Assembly: GCA_001013295.1 (NCBI GenBank)
Contig: LAZY01000007.1
Coordinates: forward strand, 1-55,670
Length of the DNA: 55,670 bases
Direction: 5' to 3'
DNA from: Chryseobacterium indologenes
GTDB taxonomy: Bacteria; Bacteroidota; Bacteroidia; Flavobacteriales; Weeksellaceae
The position numbers and the translations under genes were made by a program. The notes below the pieces were generated by a model that was not told the origin of the DNA, did no database searches, and was given only the letters and a program-made list of their open reading frames with translations. Positions 36,069-45,538 of this stretch are shown here, piece after piece. The stretch's first letter is position 1. Each line of letters starts with the position of its first letter.

Positions 36069-36250
36069 TTTTATGAACGCAAAGATTTTGGCATCTTATC
36101 ACACATACTTAAGGAAACAAAGAATTGAATCAACTGCATTGATTCTTTCTACGCGAGCGCATATCTATAAAGCTTCTTCAACGACGAAGTCGTACTTCTT
36201 AGCTCCATGAAATAAAACATTTGAATCACTTTTTCTTTGCGTTTTAAAAA
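36069..36250. repeat. MITE-like element, 182 bp, inverse orientation copy
   Basis: The ends are TTTTATGAACGCAAAG (36069-36084) and CTTTGCGTTTTAAAAA (36235-36250), inverted repeats. The length is within one base of the element at 44154-44336. The interior, read on the minus strand, aligns with that element (GAGCTAAGA, then GAATCAATGCAGTTGATTC against GAATCAACTTGTTGATGC). No transposase frame is present; small open frames that overlap it are not convincing. The rest of the 35891-36411 spacer shows only the J-domain promoter. Confidence 0.65.
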
Positions 36251-36394
36251 ACAGGTCATTCCTCTCAATAAAAATAATTTAGATTTGGTACTGATCCATT
36301 TTGTTTGGGAAGGGAAAAGAATTTTATGTAGAATCATTATTCTTAAAAACCAAATTTTCCCTTTGAAGTTCAGGCATAAAGAAAAATAAATCCT

Positions 36395-36402
36395 TATTTT
36401 TG
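36395..36402 (+). promoter_or_regulatory. -7 box TATTTTTG of the J-domain gene
   Basis: A perfect TAnnTTTG box nine bases before the ATG at 36412. The alternative TTG at 36400 lies inside this box, so it cannot be the start. Confidence 0.55.
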
Positions 36403-36411
36403 TATTGCTCA

Positions 36412-37059
36412 ATGAAAGATTACTACTATTTTCTCGGTATATCCCAGGATGCTTCGGAAGAAGACATCAAAAAAGCTTATCGTAAGCTGTCCTTAAAATA
36501 TCATCCGGATAAAAATGAAAATGATGATTTTTTCGCCGACCGTTTCCGTGAGATTCAGGAGGCTTATGAAACATTGAGTGATCCTGTGAGAAGACGAAGC
36601 TATGACCAGAACTTGGAAAGCCACCAAAGAAGCTTCAGGTATAATACTCCACCTGCCATAAAGACGTTTACAGCAAATAAGATTCATGCGAAAAAAGGAG
36701 AGGAGATCATTATCAATTGGCAGACAAGTAATGCCGATGTGGTAAAAGTATTGCCTTTCGGGTTAGAAAAGCCTTATGGAGAGAGGATCTTTAAGATCAC
36801 AGAGTTTAAAGACGGTAAATTCCAGCTTCTGCTTCATGCAACCAACTCACTTTTGCATAAAACCGTAGTACAGGGAATTACAATCACTGAAGTTTTTGAA
36901 AACGATACCGAGAAATTCAAAAATACGGTGGAAGAAATGTTTAAACCGCAGCCCAGAACAGTGGCAAACAGATATGGAATGCCTAAAATTATGCTGTTGT
37001 TTTGGGGAATTATTATATTGGCAGCTGCCTTATATTTCCTGGTAAAATCCTTTAATTAG
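36412..37059 (+). CDS. membrane-anchored J-domain protein
   Basis: The 215-residue protein has a J-domain at residues 2-65 with the catalytic HPD at 31-33 (LSLKYHPDK), which stimulates the ATPase of an Hsp70. A middle beta-rich segment (about 80-160, with [18 protein letters not shown]) resembles an immunoglobulin-like fold. A single membrane helix lies at about 193-211. The J-domain would face the cytoplasm and recruit DnaK to the membrane. This is not classical DnaJ: the Gly/Phe-rich and zinc-finger regions are absent. Confidence 0.92.
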   Translation: MKDYYYFLGISQDASEEDIKKAYRKLSLKYHPDKNENDDFFADRFREIQEAYETLSDPVRRRSYDQNLESHQRSFRYNTPPAIKTFTANKIHAKKGEEIIINWQTSNADVVKVLPFGLEKPYGERIFKITEFKDGKFQLLLHATNSLLHKTVVQGITITEVFENDTEKFKNTVEEMFKPQPRTVANRYGMPKIMLLFWGIIILAAALYFLVKSFN

Positions 37060-37060
37060 C

Positions 37061-37213
37061 CTAAGCCATTTTCTTTCTTCCGGGACATTTTTTACATCTT
37101 TTCCCTTTCTTGAATTTTTTGCAGCAGGATTTCTTTTCACAGAACATCTCTTCATTGTTGAATGCATACACAGGAGCCAATGGCGGAACTTTAAATGGGA
37201 CAATCATATTCAT
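37061..37213 (-). CDS. 50-residue Cys/Lys-rich protein
   Basis: The reading frame starts MNMIVPFKVPPLAPVYAFNN and ends in a basic tail with five Cys arranged CX4CCX8CX2C (FCEKKSCCKKFKKGKRCKKC). The Cys and Lys pattern suggests zinc or nucleic-acid binding. The frame is short but has a biased composition unlike random sequence, and it ends two bases after the convergent J-domain gene. No family is recognised. A second in-frame ATG occurs at codon 3. Confidence 0.7.
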   Translation of the reverse strand: MNMIVPFKVPPLAPVYAFNNEEMFCEKKSCCKKFKKGKRCKKCPGRKKMA

Positions 37214-37707
37214 GATGCAAATATATTAATTTAGAATAAATATAATTAATAAATTTTCATAAAATTCTTAAAACCTGATGAATAGCAATGTAGACCGTAT
37301 TTTGAAGGTGTAATTTGTTATGAAATTCAGAGATAACTGGTGACCAAATTGTCCATAATCAGGCTTTGAATTTTTATTTTCAAATTAAGAATTAAAATGG
37401 GCAGAGAAAATTTATTTATTCTGAATTTAATCAAAGTTACCGGCTTATTCGGAAATTATACATCATTTTCAATGGCAGCGTGATTTTAGTATTGCTGTTA
37501 AATTGTTTTTATTAATGAATATTATACAGCGAATCTTTATAATGGTTGTTTAAAACAGAATAAACCGTTGGGAAGCTTATCAAAAGAGAATCCTGTAAAT
37601 ACTGATCGATAGTTTAGTGAATTATTGTCAATTTTATACTCTTGTACAATCGTTCAAAAAATTGTAATTTTACCCATCTTTTTACAAACAAAATCTAATA
37701 AATAAAA
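37214..37707. other. spacer upstream of gcvP
   Basis: No gene is supported here. The only clear signal is a promoter-like pair for gcvP: TTG at 37643-37645 and the -7 box TAATTTTA at 37665-37672. A 28-codon frame from about 37397 has no support. Confidence 0.5.
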
Positions 37708-40566
37708 ATGAATACAGAACAGTTTGTGAGCCGTCACATTTCTCTTAATGAAGCCGATAAACAGGCGATGTTGGAAAAACTTGGCGTTTCTAGTATTGAA
37801 GAGTTAATTTCTCAGACGATTCCTTCTTCTATCCGTTTAGAAAAAGATCTTGAGATCTCAGAACCACTTTCTGAATACGAAATGTTGAACCATTCAAAAG
37901 AGCTGGCATCTAAGAATACGGATTATACAAGTTATATCGGTTTCGGATACCACAACACCCTTTTGCCTTCAGCAATCCAAAGAAATATTTTTGAAAACCC
38001 TAGCTGGTATACGGCGTATACACCATATCAGGCAGAAATTGCACAGGGAAGACTTGAAGCTCTTCTTAATTTCCAGACTGTAGTATGTGACCTTACAGGT
38101 TTTGCTTTAGCCAATGCATCTCTATTGGATGAGTCTACAGCAGCAGCAGAAGCAATGCATATGTTCTTCAACAACAGAACTAAAGATCAGAAAAAAGCAG
38201 ATGCTAACAAATTCTTTATCTCTGACCTTGTGTTACCTCAGACAATTTCTGTATTGAAAACGAAAGCTGAAGGATTAGGAATTGAAGTGGTAATCGGAGA
38301 TCATAAGACGCATGCATTCGACGCTTCTTACTACGGAGTTTTATTACAATACCCAGGGAAAAACGGGATTGTTCTTGATTATACTGAGAACATCGTAGAA
38401 TATAAAAAATTAGACCTTCAGGTAGCTGTTGCTTGTGACCCGATGGCATTGGTGAAGTTAAAGTCACCGGCTGAAATGGGGGCTGACTGTGCAGTAGGTA
38501 CTTCTCAGAGATTCGGTATTCCATTAGGTTACGGAGGACCTCACGCGGCATTCTTTGCTTGTAGAGAAGATTATAAAAGAGATCTTCCGGGAAGAATCAT
38601 CGGGGTTTCTCAGGATATGTACGGAAAACGTGCACTGAGAATGGCTTTACAGACAAGAGAACAGCACATCAAAAGAGAGAGAGCTACTTCCAATATCTGT
38701 ACAGCTCAGGTTCTTTTGGCAGTAATGGCAGGAATGTATGCTGTTTATCACGGTCCTAAAGGATTGAACTATATCGCTGATCAGATCCACTTTAAGGCAA
38801 ATGCTTTGAAAGGAGGTCTTGCAGCATTAGGTTATCAGGTAGTAGAAGAGCCGATCTTCGATACCGTAAAAATTACAATGCCTGAAGAAGAGAAAGGAAG
38901 ATTGATGAGAATGATGCAGGATCACAGACTTAACCTTAACTACTTCACAGAAGGTGTGGTAAGTATTGCGATCAATGAAAGTACAACATTAGAGAAATTA
39001 AACTATCTGATGGCTTCTTTTGCTCAGTTCAAAGACAAGCAGACTTTCAAATTAGAAATCAAAGAAGGATACAGTATTCCTGAAGAAAACCTTAGAAAGG
39101 ACGAAATTCTTACAGAATCAGTATTCAACAAATATCACACGGAAACAGAATTGATGCGTTACATCAAGCGTCTTGAGAGAAAAGATTTATCATTGACGCA
39201 TTCAATGATCTCTTTAGGATCTTGTACGATGAAACTGAACGCAGCTACTCAGATGCTTCCGCTTTCATGGGCAGATTGGGGTAGTGTACACCCATTTGTA
39301 CCGGTAGATCAGGCTGGAGGGTATCAGCAGATGATTGCTGAGCTTGAAAAAGACCTTGCAGAAATCACTGGTTTTGCAGGAACGTCTTTACAGCCAAACT
39401 CTGGAGCTCAGGGAGAATATGCAGGATTAATGGTAATCAGAGAATACCACATTTCAAGAGGTGACCACCACAGAAACGTAGTATTGATCCCTCAATCTGC
39501 ACACGGAACTAACCCGGCTTCTGCTGCCATGGCAGGAATGAAAATCGTTGTTGTGAAAAACCTTGAAAACGGGGAAATCGACTTCGAAGATCTTAAAGCA
39601 AAAACAGAACTTCATTCAGCGAACTTGTCAGCTGTAATGATCACTTATCCATCTACTTACGGATTCTTTGATGCGAACATCAAGGAAATTACAAACTTGA
39701 TCCACGAGCACGGTGGACAGGTATATATGGATGGTGCCAACATGAACGCTCAGGTTGGATTTACAAGTCCAGGAAACATTGGTGCAGACGTTTGTCACCT
39801 GAATCTTCATAAGACTTTTGCCATTCCTCACGGAGGTGGAGGTCCTGGAGTAGGTCCAATCTGCGTTGCGAAGCACTTAGTGCCTTTCCTTCCTTCTAAT
39901 GCCAACATCAAAATCGGAACTAAAGAAGCGATCGACGGTATCTCTGCTGCACCTTACGGTTCAGGATTGATCCTAAACATTTCTTATGCTTATATCAAGA
40001 TGTTAGGAACAGATGGATTGAAAAAAGCTACAGGTCACGCGATCATGAATGCTAACTACCTGAAAGAAATTTTAGCAGAGCATTTCCCAATTTTATATTC
40101 AAACGAAAACGGAAGAGTAGCTCACGAGTGTATCGTAGACTTCCGTCAGTTCAAGTCTTTAGGAATTGAAGTGGCAGATGTGGCGAAGAGATTGATGGAT
40201 TATGGGTTCCATGCTCCTACCGTTTCTTTCCCGGTTGCAGGTACATTAATGATTGAGCCTACAGAATCTGAAAGCAAGTCTGAAATCGATCGTTTTGCAG
40301 AAGCTCTGATTTCTATTAAACAGGAAATTGACGAAATTGCAAACGGACAGGCAGATCAGACAAATAACGTATTGAAAAATGCTCCTCACACAGAGCAATT
40401 GGTGATCTCTGATTCTTGGGATAAACCATACAGCAGAGAAAAGGCAGCTTATCCGCTGGAGTGGGTAAGAGACCACAAATTCTTCGCTTCTGTATCAAGA
40501 GTAGATGAAGCTTATGGAGACAGAAACTTAGTATGTACTTGTGAGCCGATTGAAGCTTATATGTAA
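37708..40566 (+). CDS. gcvP: glycine dehydrogenase (decarboxylating), P-protein
   Basis: This 952-residue PLP enzyme decarboxylates glycine and loads the aminomethyl group on lipoyl-GcvH in the glycine cleavage system. It is the long single-chain type, with both N- and C-terminal halves fused. The PLP lysine is Lys702 in the motif NLHKTFAIPHGGGGPGVGP. The C-terminus matches the family (EAYGDRNLVCTCEPIEAYM). The gcvT and gcvH genes are not adjacent. A terminator follows. Confidence 0.97.
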   Translation: MNTEQFVSRHISLNEADKQAMLEKLGVSSIEELISQTIPSSIRLEKDLEISEPLSEYEMLNHSKELASKNTDYTSYIGFGYHNTLLPSAIQRNIFENPSWYTAYTPYQAEIAQGRLEALLNFQTVVCDLTGFALANASLLDESTAAAEAMHMFFNNRTKDQKKADANKFFISDLVLPQTISVLKTKAEGLGIEVVIGDHKTHAFDASYYGVLLQYPGKNGIVLDYTENIVEYKKLDLQVAVACDPMALVKLKSPAEMGADCAVGTSQRFGIPLGYGGPHAAFFACREDYKRDLPGRIIGVSQDMYGKRALRMALQTREQHIKRERATSNICTAQVLLAVMAGMYAVYHGPKGLNYIADQIHFKANALKGGLAALGYQVVEEPIFDTVKITMPEEEKGRLMRMMQDHRLNLNYFTEGVVSIAINESTTLEKLNYLMASFAQFKDKQTFKLEIKEGYSIPEENLRKDEILTESVFNKYHTETELMRYIKRLERKDLSLTHSMISLGSCTMKLNAATQMLPLSWADWGSVHPFVPVDQAGGYQQMIAELEKDLAEITGFAGTSLQPNSGAQGEYAGLMVIREYHISRGDHHRNVVLIPQSAHGTNPASAAMAGMKIVVVKNLENGEIDFEDLKAKTELHSANLSAVMITYPSTYGFFDANIKEITNLIHEHGGQVYMDGANMNAQVGFTSPGNIGADVCHLNLHKTFAIPHGGGGPGVGPICVAKHLVPFLPSNANIKIGTKEAIDGISAAPYGSGLILNISYAYIKMLGTDGLKKATGHAIMNANYLKEILAEHFPILYSNENGRVAHECIVDFRQFKSLGIEVADVAKRLMDYGFHAPTVSFPVAGTLMIEPTESESKSEIDRFAEALISIKQEIDEIANGQADQTNNVLKNAPHTEQLVISDSWDKPYSREKAAYPLEWVRDHKFFASVSRVDEAYGDRNLVCTCEPIEAYM

Positions 40567-40589
40567 TCAGAATTTTTTCTAGATATAAC

Positions 40590-40619
40590 AAATCCCTTTC
40601 AGTAATGAGAGGGATTTTT
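40590..40619 (+). terminator. terminator of gcvP
   Basis: AAATCCCT pairs with AGGGATTT around a twelve-base loop, followed by T residues. Confidence 0.8.
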
Positions 40620-40828
40620 GTATTTTATTGTCACAGTAGGTGAGGAAAAGGACTTTTTTAACGCAAGTTTTTTTGATTACTTATTTATTATAATGATCAT
40701 TCAGGAGAGTACATCTTGCTTTGGAAAAGTTACACTTACTTAATAATCTTCTACACTTATTAAATTGAGATTTGTTTTTTTGAAACTAAATTCCACATTT
40801 GTTGAATTAATTATTTAATCCCAAAGCC

Positions 40829-42028
40829 ATGAAAAAAATTATCGTATCATTAGTCTCCTTCGGTTGTATTGTTTCATCCTGTAATAATGATTCTGATCCT
40901 CCTTCCGCTAATCAAAAAGAACATTTAAAAATGATGAAGAATGATCTGTCTAACATGTCTGTAGATGATAAAAGGGTCTTCCTGGAATCTATTTTAATGG
41001 ACTGTGCTAAGTATATTGTTTTAGAAGCTCAAAAGATTCCTGAATCAAGAAATACAATATACTCGGAATTGGAGAAAAATATAGATGATGATGATAATGC
41101 TTTAATTGATATTTTTTATAAAGATATTCCGACATTGAATAATAGTGATGAATTTAAAAACAGTCTTGCTACTTTTAATGATTTGGAAGGAAATAAATAC
41201 TTTCCACAGGTCTTTGTTTCTAATTACAGAAATTTAAAATCTTCGGGAAGAATAGGAACTACCAATCCGATTTTAGCAGTTTTCTACAGTGGTGATGAAA
41301 CCCAGATGTCTGCAAAGGCTTATCAGCTCAACGCATCAGGAAAATGGGAATTTGTAAAAATGGTTACAGAAGATGTTATCAATAGCCAGGAAGTATGGGT
41401 CTTCTCATTGAATGAAACTTTTGTGGATACTATCGATTTATCGATACTACCGAAGACCTCTGTCCCAAAAGCTCAAAAAGGCCCTTCAGGACCACCGGAT
41501 GACCGATGCTCGGATGGGATTCATTATTGGCCATACTTTGAATATATGACCATCAGAGATAAAAAAGAATCATTCCTTGGAGGGAAAAGTGATATATGGA
41601 CTAAAACATATACCGGATGGAATACTCCCAATAGTATAAATCCTTGCAGCCCCTCGTTATCTCGTATTATGTGGACTAATAACCCTAATGGAGATGTATT
41701 TATCAAGAAGTTTATGAACTATATGATTCCTAATACCGCATCGTATGTAGTGTGTGGCTATGCAGGGTCTTGGGATCCAGGACCAGGGAATGTTGGAGGA
41801 TGGCAGGGAGACGCATTCAATTATGTAATTTATGAAAGAGATTCGTGGCCTACAGGAGTAAAATCTACAACGATTAATAATAACGGTTATAACGGAAATT
41901 ATCAATACCGCTCGGCTGATGTGTATTATGATAAAGGTATTATTTATAATTATCTTAATGGTCCTGGTGATATGAATCATTTTTCAAGAGACATTGCCGG
42001 ACAGATTAAATTTAATTCCAGATTGTAG
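40829..42028 (+). CDS. lipoprotein of unknown function
   Basis: The 399-residue protein has a lipoprotein signal (MKKIIVSLVS, lipobox VSSC with Cys18), so it should be anchored in a membrane. The N-terminal half is helical and acidic (residues 30-110). The C-terminal half is rich in aromatic residues, Gly and Pro, with DDRCSDGIHYWPYF and CGYAGSWDPGPGNVGGWQGD, and contains three Cys that could form disulfides. No family is recognised. It stands alone between terminators. Confidence 0.88.
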   Translation: MKKIIVSLVSFGCIVSSCNNDSDPPSANQKEHLKMMKNDLSNMSVDDKRVFLESILMDCAKYIVLEAQKIPESRNTIYSELEKNIDDDDNALIDIFYKDIPTLNNSDEFKNSLATFNDLEGNKYFPQVFVSNYRNLKSSGRIGTTNPILAVFYSGDETQMSAKAYQLNASGKWEFVKMVTEDVINSQEVWVFSLNETFVDTIDLSILPKTSVPKAQKGPSGPPDDRCSDGIHYWPYFEYMTIRDKKESFLGGKSDIWTKTYTGWNTPNSINPCSPSLSRIMWTNNPNGDVFIKKFMNYMIPNTASYVVCGYAGSWDPGPGNVGGWQGDAFNYVIYERDSWPTGVKSTTINNNGYNGNYQYRSADVYYDKGIIYNYLNGPGDMNHFSRDIAGQIKFNSRL

Positions 42029-42070
42029 TTGAATACTTAAAATAAAAAAGTTCGTACCGTTTTAAAATAA

Positions 42071-42102
42071 GGCATGACTGTTAAATTCAGTCATGTCTTT
42101 TT
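42071..42102 (+). terminator. terminator of the lipoprotein gene
   Basis: GGCATGACTG pairs with CAGTCATGTC (one G-U pair) around a seven-base loop, then a T run. Confidence 0.8.
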
Positions 42103-42183
42103 GTAATAAAAGAAGCTGCCTTTCATGTTTGCAAAGTCAAATATAGAACCTCCGCTGACGCATTCTATGACAAAAATTAATAA

Positions 42184-42220
42184 AAAACCACCTCAAAAAT
42201 CTTTGAAGTGGTTTTATTTT
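42184..42220. terminator. terminator of the small lipoprotein gene
   Basis: AAAACCACCTCAAA pairs with TTTGAAGTGGTTTT (one mismatch) around a four-base loop. T-rich sequence lies on both sides, so it can act on both strands. Confidence 0.8.
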
Positions 42221-42235
42221 CTTTTTTATATTCCG

Positions 42236-42409
42236 TTATCTTCTCTTGAAGCTATAGGCAACCAAAATAGCTACACCCATAGTAACCACGGTTATTATTG
42301 AAATCGTTTCAATGGAAATTCCACTTTTCATCTGTGTGTTTTCTTTTTCACAAGAATAAAAGAATAATAATGTCATGAATAGACATACCGATAGTAATTT
42401 TTTAGTCAT
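42236..42409 (-). CDS. small lipoprotein-like membrane peptide
   Basis: The protein has 57 residues from MTKKLLSVCL (60 from the ATG nine bases upstream). It starts with a basic and hydrophobic leader ending in FYSC, a weak lipobox. It ends with a membrane helix (about residues 35-55) and the basic cap SFKRR. No family is recognised. It is flanked by a terminator but no partner gene. The composition and terminator support it as real. Confidence 0.6.
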   Translation of the reverse strand: MTKKLLSVCLFMTLLFFYSCEKENTQMKSGISIETISIITVVTMGVAILVAYSFKRR

Positions 42410-42490
42410 AAAATGCATTTGTTTGGTTATTAAAGTTTTATGATCAAAAAGTATACCGATTTTATAGACTATGTAAAAGGCCTGAATCGT

Positions 42491-43228
42491 TTATTTTGCA
42501 TCTCCTTCATTCCAGTAATAAGTGTCCGGATATATTCTTGCTCCAAAAACTGCTGTTCCTACCCGTACAATGGTAGATCCTTCTTCAATAGCGGTTTCCA
42601 GATCGCTGCTCATTCCCATCGAAAGCTCTTTCATTTCTACATGGGGAATGTTTTCCCGGATGATTTCCTGCTGAAGGCTTTTTAAAATCTTAAAGCAGGG
42701 TCTTACTTTTTCTGTTTCAGCACTGAAAAGGCCGATGGTCATTAAACCCTTTATCTTCAAAGTAGAGAATTCAGCTATTTTTCTGGTGAGCTCAACCGCT
42801 TGTTCAGGGGCAATTCCGAATTTACTTTCTTCGTTGGAGGTATTGACCTGAATCAGAACTTCAATGGTCTTGTTTTCTGCTAAAAGTCTTTGATGAAGCT
42901 TTTCTGCCAGATCCAGACGGTCAACAGACTGAATGCAGGTTACTTCATACCTGAGAATCTCTTTAATTTTATTGGTTTGAAGATGTCCGATAAAATGATT
43001 TTCGTGAGGTAGATCCTTTAAATCCTGATATTTTTCTTTCAGCTCCTGAACTTTATTCTCCGCAATAAGCCTATGTCCGTTTTCCAGAGCTATCCTGATA
43101 CGTTCTGCAGAAACAGTTTTGGTGGCCAGCAGGAGTTTTACTTCATGAGTATTTCTTCCCGCTTTTTCACATGCATTTTGAATTCGGGTATTGATGAGTT
43201 CCAGGTTGTGAAGAAGGTCTTCTTTCAT
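42491..43228 (-). CDS. YggS-family PLP-binding protein (PLP homeostasis)
   Basis: The 245-residue protein is an alanine-racemase-fold PLP-binding protein of the YggS/PROSC group, which keeps free pyridoxal phosphate balanced and has no known catalysis. The PLP lysine is Lys37 in LLLATKTV. Other marks are [24 protein letters not shown] and MSMG-type [20 protein letters not shown]. Its start overlaps the stop of the upstream AAA gene by four bases (ATGA), so the two are coupled. Confidence 0.94.
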   Translation of the reverse strand: MKEDLLHNLELINTRIQNACEKAGRNTHEVKLLLATKTVSAERIRIALENGHRLIAENKVQELKEKYQDLKDLPHENHFIGHLQTNKIKEILRYEVTCIQSVDRLDLAEKLHQRLLAENKTIEVLIQVNTSNEESKFGIAPEQAVELTRKIAEFSTLKIKGLMTIGLFSAETEKVRPCFKILKSLQQEIIRENIPHVEMKELSMGMSSDLETAIEEGSTIVRVGTAVFGARIYPDTYYWNEGDAK

Positions 43229-43944
43229 GATCGGGTAGTTTTTTTAGCTTCCAGTTTTTTGATTAAAGCAGCTTTTACAGAAGTTAGGGCTTGATCTTTA
43301 GCTTCGGCAAAAGAAATGGAATACTTCCGTTCAATAGTCCTCATGTTCTCAGGAAACTGACTCAGCAGCTGATCATAGAACGTATCCAAAAATTCAACAG
43401 AAGGCATTTCATAATTGATCTTGAGCTGAAATCGTCTTAATAGGGCAGTGTCGATAATTTCAGGGTGGTTGGTGGCACAAATTAAAAGTGCATTTTCAGG
43501 GTAATAATCGATGAGCTGGATCAGAGTGTTTACCAATCTTCTCATTTCTCCTACATCCTTATCATCACTGCCTCTTGCTTTTCCAATTTGATCAAGTTCA
43601 TCAAGAAAAAGGACAGATCTTTCTCTTGCTGCTTTATCAAATATCATTTTAATATTCTGAGAGGTTTCGCCTATTCTGGAAGAAACAATATTGCTTAGAT
43701 TCAGAATGATGATGTTTTTTCCTAAAGCATTGGCAATGGCCTTGGCGGTCATTGTTTTTCCGCATCCTGAACTTCCCTGAAGCAGGATTTTGTTATTGAC
43801 TGGAAGGCCGTACTCCTGAAGTTCTTTAATATAGGTATGCTCCTTGATAAGCTGTACAAGTTGGTCTCTGTTGTTGGTGTCGAGAAATACTTCATTAAGA
43901 TTTACCGGATCTTTATCCTGGATAATAAGGTTGTACAGATTCAT
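43225..43944 (-). CDS. small AAA-family ATPase
   Basis: The 239-residue protein consists almost only of one AAA module: Walker A GSSGCGKT (57-64), Walker B VLFLDELD (111-118), a sensor 1 CATNHPE segment and the arginine-finger-like LLRRFQ. It resembles the single-domain AAA proteins often annotated as ATPases of unknown target. It overlaps the YggS gene by four bases, a pairing that hints at a common use but has no established basis. Confidence 0.92.
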   Translation of the reverse strand: MNLYNLIIQDKDPVNLNEVFLDTNNRDQLVQLIKEHTYIKELQEYGLPVNNKILLQGSSGCGKTMTAKAIANALGKNIIILNLSNIVSSRIGETSQNIKMIFDKAARERSVLFLDELDQIGKARGSDDKDVGEMRRLVNTLIQLIDYYPENALLICATNHPEIIDTALLRRFQLKINYEMPSVEFLDTFYDQLLSQFPENMRTIERKYSISFAEAKDQALTSVKAALIKKLEAKKTTRS

Positions 43945-44039
43945 ATTGACAATTACATATTTTGAATCTTACAAAGATAAAGCTTTATTGTATGAGGCAT
44001 AACATCCTGAATGATAATAAACGGGTAGGCCAGGAATAT

Positions 44040-44099
44040 GAGTAAAGAGTAAAGAGTAAAGAGTAAAGAGTAAAGAGTAAAGAGTAAAGAGTAAAGAGT
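44040..44099. repeat. 7-bp tandem repeat (GAGTAAA)n
   Basis: About eight and a half copies of GAGTAAA. The unit in another phase is AAAGAGT, one base from the AAAGATT of the array at the left edge of the window. Confidence 0.95.
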
Positions 44100-44153
44100 G
44101 GGCGGCTTCAAAAGTTGGGTTAGTCATTGGATACAGATTGGTTGTTCTGAATT

Positions 44154-44336
44154 TTTTATAGACGCAAAGGTATAGTGATTCGAGTGCTTTATTTTATTAG
44201 GGAGTAAGATATGGCAGCTTCGCTACCGATGAAGCGCTGTGGCTATGCGTACGCTTCGTAAGAATCAACTTGTTGATGCTCTCTTTGCTCCCTTGAAATA
44301 TTGCAGCATCAAAATAAAAACTTTGCGTTTATAAAA
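44154..44336. repeat. MITE-like element, 183 bp
   Basis: Its ends TTTTATAGACGCAAAG (44154-44169) and CTTTGCGTTTATAAAA (44321-44336) are inverted repeats matching in 15 of 16 bases. The interior has several small dyads, for example ATCAACTTGTTGAT. It carries no transposase and resembles a non-autonomous element or repeat. Confidence 0.7.
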
Positions 44337-44362
44337 GTCTCTGGCTTATTTCAGGCTTACCA

Positions 44363-44527
44363 TATAAAGGCTCGTTTTGTTTATGTTATATTTTGGTAGC
44401 TAAGAATATGATAGTTTCACTGCTGATGAAGCGCTGTGGCTATGCGTACACATCATAAGAATCAACTTGTTGATGCTCTCTTTGCTGCCTTGAAATACTG
44501 CAGTATCAAAATAGAAACTTTGTATTG
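44363..44527. repeat. degenerate second copy of the MITE-like element
   Basis: From 44401 to 44527 the sequence repeats the right two thirds of the preceding element in direct orientation (shared GATGAAGCGCTGTGGCTATG and GAATCAACTTGTTGATGC) with scattered differences. The outer ends are decayed (CTTTGTATT for CTTTGCGTT). Confidence 0.65.
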
Positions 44528-44579
44528 AAAACCTATTCCTATAAGTTTTGATTCTCATCTGTAGAAAAACAAAACATTG

Positions 44580-44613
44580 ATAAAAAAAGAAAAGCCGGAC
44601 TATTGCCCGGCTT
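44580..44613 (-). terminator. terminator for a minus-strand small transcript
   Basis: AAGCCGG pairs with CCGGCTT around an eight-base loop. The T run is on the minus-strand side, so it ends a transcript from the 44776-44856 gene. The sequence in between (44614-44775) has no coding frame and would be its long 3' untranslated region. Confidence 0.65.
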
Positions 44614-44775
44614 GACTCATTTGGATATTAAAATTTGTTATGAAACTAAGATCTTTTTGCTATGTTTTTGGGCCCTTTTACCCCAATGAGTAAAAGAGCG
44701 TCTGATTTCTCAGAGTAAAAACATAAAACAATATAATTAGTATAGTTTTGCTATAGGCTTGTCTTATTTAAAGAA

Positions 44776-44856
44776 TTAGTTTCTTTCTCTTCTTGCTGTT
44801 GTAAAATATGAAGCGAATACGATTACACATGTTGCAATTCCGATGTAAGTTACCAT
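44776..44856 (-). CDS. 26-residue single-helix membrane peptide
   Basis: The short frame begins MVTYIGIATCVIVFASYF and ends in TTARRERN: one hydrophobic helix followed by a positive tail, an inside-facing membrane anchor. It is preceded by a sigma-54-like promoter at 44919-44935 and followed by a proper terminator, which supports a real small-protein gene. The function is unknown. Confidence 0.55.
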   Translation of the reverse strand: MVTYIGIATCVIVFASYFTTARRERN

Positions 44857-44918
44857 TTTGTTGTATTTTTAATTATTTGACTTTTTTTTATCAATTTTTC
44901 AATTGCAATATTACTACT

Positions 44919-44935
44919 TTCAAATTACGTGCCAA
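44919..44935 (-). promoter_or_regulatory. sigma-54-like -24/-12 promoter
   Basis: On the minus strand, TTGGCACGTAATTTGAA has the GG and -12 doublet 12 bases apart as in RpoN promoters (GA for GC), the same shape as the site at 481-497. It lies about 63 bases before the small peptide ATG. Confidence 0.55.
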
Positions 44936-45514
44936 AACAAAACACTATGATGTATATCAGTGTGTTATGTGTGTTTAATTTAAATTTAATGTGATTTTTT
45001 GTTTACAATAAGTTAATGTATTATTGTGAATTTATTAATATATTTATTGTTCTGTCTGTAAAAATATGTGAAAACGCTAAGGGTTTTACTGCTTCTATAT
45101 TGGAGTTGATAAAACAAAAAATAAATAATGTGTTGCATAATACCTTTATTAAATGCAATTTTATAATGTGAGATTGAATCATGAACAGACTTTTTTATGT
45201 TAAGAAAACTTATTCTTCCCTGTGATCTTTCAATTTAAGTTCATATGGTCTGTCTGATTTTGTGACATTCGTTGGCAGATGTTTTTATGTCAAAATAGAG
45301 TGAATTGTGTCATGTTGGACATTTAATGTCTGGATATGATGGAAGAAATTAATTATAAAAGTGAAATAGATAGATATATTTAACTGTAAAATAACAAAAT
45401 ACAACCAGCATATCGTACAACCTGATTTTTGATGCCGCTTTTAATAGGGAATCAAATTCCGATACTTTATTGGAACTTCTATATTCCTTTTTAGGAGTAC
45501 CGGAACGGTTTTAT
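44936..45514. other. AT-rich spacer, no gene seen
   Basis: This long spacer contains no credible frame or RNA gene and no obvious repeat. Its right end gives the SMR promoter. Confidence 0.4.
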
Positions 45515-45522
45515 TACTTTTG
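45515..45522 (+). promoter_or_regulatory. -7 box TACTTTTG of the SMR gene
   Basis: A perfect TAnnTTTG box 16 bases before the ATG at 45539. Longer in-frame starts at and after 45470 precede it and are therefore unlikely. Confidence 0.55.
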
Positions 45523-45538
45523 CATAAAGAATGAATGT

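Noticed and set aside
36149..36412. 87-residue minus-strand open frame
   Set aside because: It lies mostly inside the inverted-repeat-bounded element and shows no protein-like composition.
37397..37483. 28-codon plus-strand frame upstream of gcvP
   Set aside because: It has no promoter or terminator of its own and no recognisable composition; chance frame.
44040..44099. Possible CRISPR array
   Set aside because: The unit is a 7-base tandem repeat with no spacers, and no cas genes are near; the same holds for positions 1-106.
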